8,906 nucleotides of DNA, from NCBI GenBank assembly GCA_964405835.1, contig CAYOPN010000071.1, positions 1 through 8,906 on the forward strand, read 5' to 3'. Shown here one piece after another: positions 6,801 to 8,906 of this stretch. Numbering within the stretch: position 1 is the first letter of the stretch; each line of letters begins with the position of its first letter. Made by a program: the position numbers and the translations under genes. The notes beneath the pieces were generated by a model, which ran no database searches, was not told the origin of the DNA, and saw only the letters and a program-made list of their open reading frames with translations. The DNA is from JAJVIP01 sp964405835 (GTDB lineage: Bacteria; Elusimicrobiota; Elusimicrobia; F11).

Positions 6801-8906
6801 CACAAATCCATCACGTTGCTCAACGGGTCCACTTCCACTTTGACCGGTTCCGGCGCGGGCGCTGGTTTGGTTTCAACGGGTTTTGGTTCCGGCTTCTTCT
6901 CGGGTTTCGCCTTGGCTTGTTTTGCGGCGATCGCCTTATCGATCATTTCGTCGATCACTATAAATTCCGATTCGGTGAGGGCCGGACCATGAACGCGATC
7001 TCGACCCTGACGCTGGTTAAGCCAAAATTCCTGCATGCTGCGTTTTTGGAATTCTTCGTGGTACGGCGGCAGCCATGTTTGTGCCGCTATTCTTAATTTT
7101 TCCACCAGCCATTTCATGCGCTCTCTGTCCCGTTCCGCGAACGCTTTATCAATATCGGAAATACTATTGATTGCATGCGATCTCGAGATGATTTCGTTGT
7201 ATTTCTCGTCCTGTAGTTTTGGCTCCCCACTGCTGTTGAGTTCTTCCAGCAGGTCCCGGACACCTTGCTTGCTTAGCTGCAGTTTGGCTTGGGGCACCTC
7301 GATCATCACAGTGTGGTCTTCTCCGTATTTGCTCTTGATTTTATTGCCGTTCCCCGTTTTCAGCACATACCGGTCAGCGAGGTCCCATTTGGCCAGCATC
7401 AAACGGAACGCGTGCTGAATGGGCAGGGGCCAAGGGCCTTCGAACACAATTTGGTCCTCCCTTAGCGCCGGCATGGCGGGCATGGGTTCTTTCGGAAGTC
7501 CGGCCTGGTAATTGAGTTCCATCTCAACTTTTCTCTCGGCAAGTATTTTTTCGAGATCGGGATCGGGGTAGGGGGCGTCCACGCGGGGAAGATTGGCGAA
7601 ATACCGGGATACCGCCTCTTTCAACCGGTTTCGCGGTGCGTCATCCGTAAAGAACGTATTGGCCGTTTCCTGATAGATGGCTCCCCACGGAATAGCTATC
7701 GGCAAAGGACGTGCTTGTGGATCGAGATCCAGGATCCGGCGGGTCATTTGCGCCGAAACGAGAAGATTGTCCAGTCCTTTCAGCCGCTGCAGAGCATTTT
7801 CGTCGGTATGGGATGAACCAAAGTTATTGATCTGGACCAAGTGGGTCAATACCGATTGGATTCCCGATAATAGGCTGGATTGTTTACCGGCCAGATCTTC
7901 AAGATTGAAATTCAGAAGTACGTTGGAATAGGGCGACGTCAAACCCACTTGCAGCATGAACATTTCTGCATCTTCATTCATGCCATTTTCCTTTTGATAC
8001 AGATAAGCGAGGGCCGCTTGAAGGAACATGTAGTTTTGCGAAAGGGTCATCACCCATAAAATCCCGGCCAGACTTTGGAATTGGGGTGGTACATGGTTGA
8101 GGAAGTCGTTGGGAATGCGGGGCCGCCCCATTGCTTTTTGGCGCAACTCGGCAGCATTGAGGTAAAGGAAGGAACGGTCATTTCCTTTTGCATCTCTTCC
8201 TCTCCAAAATCCGCCGCTGTAATGGGGAGCGCGTCCTGTCGGGTGGGAGACCAAATAAAAAGGAACGGCTTCGTTGCCGATGTGCGAATCCACGGTCCGG
8301 TCAATCATGGCCAGAACAAATGACCTTTTACGACCGATATTAAAGTGTGTTTCTTTTGGCTGAAACAGGATTTTCCCACGGGGAATGAACCAGATGTCGT
8401 TGAGCAAGACCAGCCGTTGTTCGTCCGTCAGCTCTTGCGCTGCCAGGGCCCGGCAGAATTCCTGCCAGCGTTCGGCGGAAGCGGGGTCCAGTTCAAAATT
8501 TCCCGGATAGGGATGAATTTGCGGTGGTTGGCCGGTTTTGTAGGAAGCGATCTGTGAAATGAGTTTTTCCATGTAGGTCATTTCCATATCGTGCGGGACA
8601 CTGAGGTCCATCCGGGAAACGACTTCACGGATTTTTTCGGGCAACGTGTCTCCGCACACCGCGCGGAACAATTGGGGCCAATTAATTTTAACTTCGGTCG
8701 CGGCCCGGTTTTCAGCGGGGGGCCGGTTCATATGCGACCGAATTTTTCCTTCGGACAATCGCGTCAAATCAATAATGTCCGATGGTTTATTTTCCAACGC
8801 AACGAGAGAATGGCGAAGCCAATTGACGTCGGTGACAAAAAACTGGCGCATCTGGCCCGTCATGGCCGCGTCCATTTTGGCGGATTTCTCATTAGGGACA
8901 TCGACC
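815..8906 (-). CDS. Giant multidomain membrane protein with HTH-like repeats, degenerate SNF2-like helicase core and C-terminal methyltransferase-like domain; 5' end probably outside the window
   Basis: One uninterrupted frame runs from the right edge to a TAG at 817-815. The first in-window ATG is at 8875 (2,686 residues), but the frame stays open for ten more codons to the edge (VDVPNEKSAK). No good Shine-Dalgarno precedes that ATG, so the real start is probably further upstream. In order: an unrecognised region (1-650), a charged Pro-rich linker (651-684), four HTH-like motifs (755-970), a beta-rich region (1094-1195), an SNF2-like two-lobe core (1360-1830) lacking its catalytic residues, a helical region with basic and aromatic patches (1895-2250), about four membrane helices (2256-2363) and a class I methyltransferase-like domain (2428-2640). 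No signal peptide is visible, though the true N-terminus is unseen. Positive charges in the TM2-TM3 loop and after TM4 place both ends in the cytoplasm. I do not recognise the whole protein as a named family, and its function is unknown. Clean reading across 8 kb and domain-appropriate residue patterns argue that it is expressed and under selection. Confidence 0.92.
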   Translation of the reverse strand, partial: VDVPNEKSAKMDAAMTGQMRQFFVTDVNWLRHSLVALENKPSDIIDLTRLSEGKIRSHMNRPPAENRAATEVKINWPQLFRAVCGDTLPEKIREVVSRMDLSVPHDMEMTYMEKLISQIASYKTGQPPQIHPYPGNFELDPASAERWQEFCRALAAQELTDEQRLVLLNDIWFIPRGKILFQPKETHFNIGRKRSFVLAMIDRTVDSHIGNEAVPFYLVSHPTGRAPHYSGGFWRGRDAKGNDRSFLYLNAAELRQKAMGRPRIPNDFLNHVPPQFQSLAGILWVMTLSQNYMFLQAALAYLYQKENGMNEDAEMFMLQVGLTSPYSNVLLNFNLEDLAGKQSSLLSGIQSVLTHLVQINNFGSSHTDENALQRLKGLDNLLVSAQMTRRILDLDPQARPLPIAIPWGAIYQETANTFFTDDAPRNRLKEAVSRYFANLPRVDAPYPDPDLEKILAERKVEMELNYQAGLPKEPMPAMPALREDQIVFEGPWPLPIQHAFRLMLAKWDLADRYVLKTGNGNKIKSKYGEDHTVMIEVPQAKLQLSKQGVRDLLEELNSSGEPKLQDEKYNEIISRSHAINSISDIDKAFAERDRERMKWLVEKLRIAAQTWLPPYHEEFQKRSMQEFWLNQRQGRDRVHGPALTESEFIVIDEMIDKAIAAKQAKAKPEKKPEPKPVETKPAPAPEPVKVEVDPLSNVMDLWKLSDGDPKQWDAIIREFPKDFIITAEKAKELYRTNPNLKPWREKQPAGMDALAEEYLFNAKNIAAARQVPVNVVEKWLANVLKARMVRPSPPELRAILNKHHFRPGPAAIERRISVEIVTHWFLDMFNDYYKAAGSNFKKLPEAAQKFFLETDSLQPQRNTTPSDTDMLALAVDHHLDVQAIADARRVEYKQAQQWLEQFFITSRPELRCRPLATAKAFPGLVEDDVKKWLEKTPGTKERREKRPADADFLDVLIENDNDFQAVAVHYEVPLDVVLGWKISGNAKFQADYDSLFNPPEAVPAAAPAIEPVEPEQQVDLEDLRALTDLLEDPSLTTKDRAETMQNLRLTNPELMNTDPSTLALKTSVTEKLKTKTDDPMRVLKDKDAYKISHVLLAGKTPDDRKVWTSGYEVVPFSLRLTPAPGTNLNFTRLYVRGADRNEFKLKRGPEGSGYLIAEGNLFLRHKQPGELHTFRFFAVDDKSVPGTSYRGAKEDDAEVSVRYTGYGKMTRAQALTYLEILSARLARRYGSNRGLHITRMQESIEHLMLADFAHGRKAGENSVERLIEDARAAAKIKMDASKAPKAVKEYLEKTYLDPNAPLPSLDPEKEDKVLSGDLQPLNAYFDSVRIMLSIREKFKKVLDSPLPPTKGEENERSFAERAAIYELLVRSVSPNKGAVFNSPRNARATMSLAVHLALNAKAEAERKGEDFSWNAVFVVDDKLMVEWREAMAHLDIHEGSIDILDLTPGTLLERMTRLKQAPPKNTPRIIFVSPDFLVRTPVNGNGNGNGNGHHSGEQVLTHLKKNLGLVVVGGAHQLTGDNEISSMLGDLLQDNPTAMKIALTRATSVNGIPALLKLLNFANVGVAKTTILNPDNDNTEEKFNLEIPGHREAFFRLVTQYLLDFDPERVFGNEGNPVPTVKHLDIPYVLLDDQMQELFGLLVNYYRDNGLAGLFGWESAMIKLFGRSSKKRNPKHEALRARILAELKENPGAKFLIVAHHLEDNAALIRLFSDLGALHYSGDEQVKNNRTQLEVNRAAFETNPAVRVLVTTPKQWGDKGNPDVKGITHIIYYDAPRNAHDYEFITPQRRPREDVKELRVLQMTAMANPDWLAGPAQVLTEEFRKAFFERLYEADRAARIHSVRNVMAQILALGQPDSPETKRLMEWLQLQTDRLNKSFHAEDVVTGELEDPTVALAPTTVSGKEKLEFDAEQREKIYENITKIFAAEKMFLHNQGARTQKALEDTYHILDMLQTGPKDRKPTQESKDQKIYELIGDAIVNASSLENGATVLQNWSLFFSLLVNSKASLPVKELFLRAVWNKAIKNNELIPSERVEVEIKLPFTYKPIKTKGKKEEIKIAALENALNTLVSFKTMAKGKKKVVEELMAETAEKPGGVPLLMNWTAALNTVADAKHFDETTKVLFAAHLRKNYFRKGKMVESGTLKIRDGILFNYDLTAKEDPEWWDEFLLYFFRHHNPGAPEADMLKWYYEFLHTFYDWADHGRLQNSEGESDIFDGFRGHVRDLYKKLTGSPVFREHLLNLQVNKLDGAPGSYGPSYDQTVRGVFIETWYFALIALPIVFFDSVMGPLISIVLTVLLIRRFVTGHKFIPFSDRASFSRYATKVFWMLNVLGIGATALGFAMAGTSVWESVSAYWIPQLLVLLLHLIIYFFFKYNGYNGRFGPSHTHKHNKWMAEVHSLLEMFGTINHLQVISDTFAWGPHFKNLKQGIIRAIEQAPEGKPAVVFGAGSLFDIPNELFSSRKFSKIYLIDVDFQQMSDAVERRGWAPLRQEGKLVLLPMDASGFSSTYANELITRMDATDDVVESLKIMIKGLDRIPPSAIEPVDIPGVTNKSVGLVISSMFAGNATGFIPLLFERHIARRFGLPLPVGAENVFAEYEETLGMREAVGKLNSNLDEAHADTLHGLVAPDGVIYFADHAVNIEAEATWKRGGQVLSRTEWTKPDGHTVQGLLLRPARTRTEELTHLMMVGRLAASQP
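956..1594 (-). other. Class I SAM-dependent methyltransferase-like domain (residues 2428-2640)
   Basis: The order of motifs is that of the Rossmann methyltransferase fold. PAVVFGAGSLFDIP (2431-2444) gives strand 1 and the Gly-rich SAM loop. KIYLIDVD (2455-2462) gives strand 2 ending in an acidic residue for the ribose. GKLVLLPMDASGF (2482-2494) gives strand 3 with the acidic residue near the adenine. SVGLVISSMFAGN (2543-2555) gives strand 4, and LVAPDGVIYFADHA (2614-2627) gives the GG-loop-like turn and strand 5. The form GAGSxxDIP resembles small-molecule or uncharacterised bacterial methyltransferases more than DNA methylases, and there is no (D/N/S)PP(Y/F) motif, so adenine-N6 or cytosine-N4 DNA methylation is unlikely. 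The substrate is unknown. The SAM-binding residues look intact, unlike the helicase-like core upstream, so this may be the active part of the protein. Confidence 0.68.
1787..2110 (-). other. Transmembrane bundle, about four helices (residues 2256-2363)
   Basis: Four hydrophobic segments are visible: about 2256-2273 (FIETWYFALIALPIVFFD), 2276-2290, 2313-2334 and 2342-2363 (a run of Leu, Ile, Val and Phe ending in IIYFFF). The loop between the second and third (RRFVTGHKFIPFSDRASFSR) and the stretch after the fourth (FKYNGYNGRFGPSHTHKHNK) are rich in Arg, Lys and His. The other two loops are short and uncharged or acidic. By the positive-inside rule both termini are cytoplasmic. The segment anchors the protein and puts the methyltransferase-like domain next to the membrane on the cytoplasmic side. 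Confidence 0.88.
2126..3193 (-). other. Mostly helical region with basic and aromatic patches (residues 1895-2250)
   Basis: This region connects the helicase-like core to the membrane segment and appears largely alpha-helical. Residues 2036-2071 are rich in Lys (KPIKTKGKKEEIK and KTMAKGKKKVVEE) and could contact nucleic acid or lipid head groups. Residues 2151-2192 contain 13 aromatics in 42 positions (for example EWWDEFLLYFF and LKWYYEFLHTFYDW) but carry enough acidic residues that they are not a membrane span. No named family is recognised. Confidence 0.45.
3386..3877 (-). other. SNF2-like helicase C-lobe (residues 1667-1830), motif VI altered
   Basis: GAKFLIVAHHLEDNAALIRL (1682-1701) matches the helicase C-lobe opening usually read as EKVLIFSQFxxxLDLLExxL. 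LHYSGDEQ (1708-1715) fits the strand and Gly that follow, FETNPAVRVLVTTPKQWGDK (1730-1749) fits FNxxxxxxVLLLSTxAGGxG (motif V), and THIIYYDAPRNAHDYEF (1758-1774) fits SHVIxYDxPWNPAxExQ. In motif VI, where SNF2 proteins have QAxGRAHRIGQ, the segment is EFITPQRRPRE (1773-1783): the first Arg is Pro and the second is retained. The domain order and spacing after the N-lobe are normal for the superfamily. This supports a real but catalytically defective two-lobe fold. Confidence 0.65.
4211..4798 (-). other. Degenerate SNF2/SF2 helicase N-lobe (residues 1360-1555), ATP-site residues missing
   Basis: GAVFNSPRNARATMSLAV (1367-1384) aligns without gaps to the SNF2 motif I pattern GGILADEMGLGKTLQAIA, with GLGKT replaced by NARAT (Walker Lys is A1378). 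NAVFVVDDKLMVEWREA (1404-1420) matches the motif Ia strand and helix usually seen as VLVVxPxxLLxQWxxE. RIIFVSPDFLV (1458-1468) fits motif Ib. LGLVVVGGAHQLT (1497-1509) aligns to DLVVxDEAHRLKN, with Asp and Glu of DEAH both Gly (1503-1504). LTRATSVN followed by LLKLLNF (1533-1551) aligns to motif III LTGTPIQN with ELWSLLNF. The fold signature is preserved while residues for ATP and Mg binding are gone, so this lobe should not hydrolyse ATP. The assignment rests on my by-eye alignment. Confidence 0.68.
4430..4459 (-). repeat. Asn-Gly dipeptide repeat, five units, inside the helicase-like N-lobe
   Basis: Codons 1473-1482 encode NGNGNGNGNG, directly followed by HHSG. The DNA uses both Asn codons and mixed Gly codons (GGA, GGC, GGG), so it is an imperfect hexamer-type repeat and not a fresh exact microsatellite. 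It lies between the motif Ib-like and DEAH-like segments, where a surface loop is expected, and would be a flexible insert. Confidence 0.9.
5291..5596 (-). other. Beta-rich region of the giant protein (residues 1094-1195)
   Basis: Alternating hydrophobic and polar strands separated by short Gly, Pro or Asp turns (for example YEVVPFSLRLTP at 1101-1112, FTRLYVRGADRNEF at 1120-1133, LHTFRFFAVDD at 1161-1171, AEVSVRYTGYG at 1187-1197) suggest a compact beta-sandwich or barrel domain between the HTH-like repeats and the helicase-like core. No named family is recognised. Confidence 0.4.
5960..6754 (-). repeat. Four helix-turn-helix-like motifs, residues 708-972
   Basis: Four 15-16-residue motifs share one register, a hydrophobic residue or Ala, then Ala, three variable residues, a further variable residue, V/I, and Trp eight residues after the V/I. 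They are IAAARQVPVNVVEKWL (755-770), AAIERRISVEIVTHWF (800-815), IADARRVEYKQAQQWL (874-889) and VAVHYEVPLDVVLGWK (956-971). The second Ala is invariant. The pattern matches the generic bacterial HTH consensus IAxxxxVxxxxVxxWL seen in Xre, Mor and transposase-type DNA-binding helices. Copies one and four also share an upstream segment (KPWREKQPA at 731-739 and KERREKRPA at 930-938). DNA binding is a possible role, but similar repeats can act in protein contacts, and I cannot tell which from sequence alone. Confidence 0.6.
6824..6925 (-). other. Lys/Pro/Glu-rich flexible linker (residues 651-684)
   Basis: The stretch KPEKKPEPKPVETKPAPAP (657-675) and its flanks are almost entirely K, P, E, A and V. 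This composition is typical of an extended, disordered interdomain linker. It cleanly separates the unrecognised N-terminal 650 residues from the HTH-like repeat region and marks a module boundary. Confidence 0.8.
6926..8905 (-). other. N-terminal region of the giant protein, no recognised domain
   Basis: This covers residues 1-650 plus the ten open codons upstream. The sequence looks like a folded, mixed alpha/beta soluble protein with no low-complexity tracts, signal peptide or clear membrane segment. Visible landmarks are HYSGGFWRGRDAKGNDRSF (218-236), a hydrophobic helix around 269-293 that carries polar residues, and a charged helical stretch at 575-600 (DKAFAERDRERMKWLVEKLR). I could not match any of these to a known family. 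Position before the HTH-like repeats and a helicase-like core would suit an interaction module, but that is conjecture. Confidence 0.5.

Noticed and set aside
7997..8071. Additional transmembrane helix at residues 269-293 of the giant protein
   Set aside because: The stretch is hydrophobic but contains Ser, Gln and Asn in its middle and no flanking charge pattern. An amphipathic or buried helix is more likely.
911..8557. Many plus-strand ORFs of 60-180 codons and short minus-strand ORFs in other frames across the giant gene
   Set aside because: All lie within the continuous minus-strand frame. The plus-strand translations I read show no domain pattern, and none is needed to explain the sequence.
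815..8875. DNA-defence system of the DISARM or BREX type, suggested by SNF2-like plus methyltransferase-like domains
   Set aside because: The SNF2-like core lacks its catalytic residues, the methyltransferase-like domain has no DNA-methylase PP(Y/F) motif, it is membrane-anchored, and no partner defence genes are visible. The neighbour is a housekeeping gene.
815..8906. Pseudogene reading of the giant ORF because the helicase motifs are lost
   Set aside because: There is no frameshift or stop over 8 kb, and the substitutions are confined to catalytic positions while hydrophobic core patterns persist. This indicates a maintained pseudoenzyme and not a decaying gene.

Overview
Both genes in this window lie on the minus strand and read right to left. 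Almost all of it (815 to the right edge) is one giant open reading frame of at least 2,686 codons. It is followed after 31 bases by the first 261 codons of acetyl-CoA synthetase (acs), which runs off the left edge. There is no intergenic stretch over 31 bases. I see no tRNA or rRNA gene, CRISPR array, insertion sequence or attachment site. Both genes are truncated by the window: acs at its 3' end, and the giant gene probably at its 5' end, because its frame stays open to the right edge.

The giant product is a mosaic. Positions below count from the first in-window ATG at 8875. (a) Residues 1-650 are soluble and unrecognised. (b) Residues 651-684 are a Lys/Pro/Glu linker. (c) Residues 708-972 hold four helix-turn-helix-like motifs, two of them within a duplicated block about 200 residues apart. 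(d) Residues 1094-1195 look beta-rich. (e) Residues 1360-1830 align by eye, motif by motif, with both lobes of an SNF2-type (SF2) helicase, but the nucleotide-binding and catalytic residues are replaced (Walker A GxGKT is NARAT, DEAH is GGAH, the first motif VI Arg is Pro). (f) Residues 1895-2250 are mostly helical, with a basic patch and an aromatic patch. (g) Residues 2256-2363 form about four membrane helices. (h) Residues 2428-2640 form a class I SAM-dependent methyltransferase-like Rossmann domain.

The simplest reading is an inner-membrane protein with both its large N-terminal part and its methyltransferase domain in the cytoplasm. A dead SNF2-like core and HTH-like repeats would serve as scaffold or nucleic-acid/protein-binding parts. 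The reading frame is intact over 8 kb and the domains keep their shape, so this looks like a maintained gene and not a decaying one. Its function is unknown, and no single known family describes the whole architecture.

The organism cannot be fixed from one window. Base composition is moderately GC-rich by eye, and Acs is an ordinary bacterial form. A chromosomal gene of this size embedded among housekeeping genes is typical of Omnitrophota and related PVC-group lineages, where giant ORFs are common. This is a guess from gene style, not from a match. The close spacing suggests that the giant gene and acs are co-transcribed, but nothing links them functionally.
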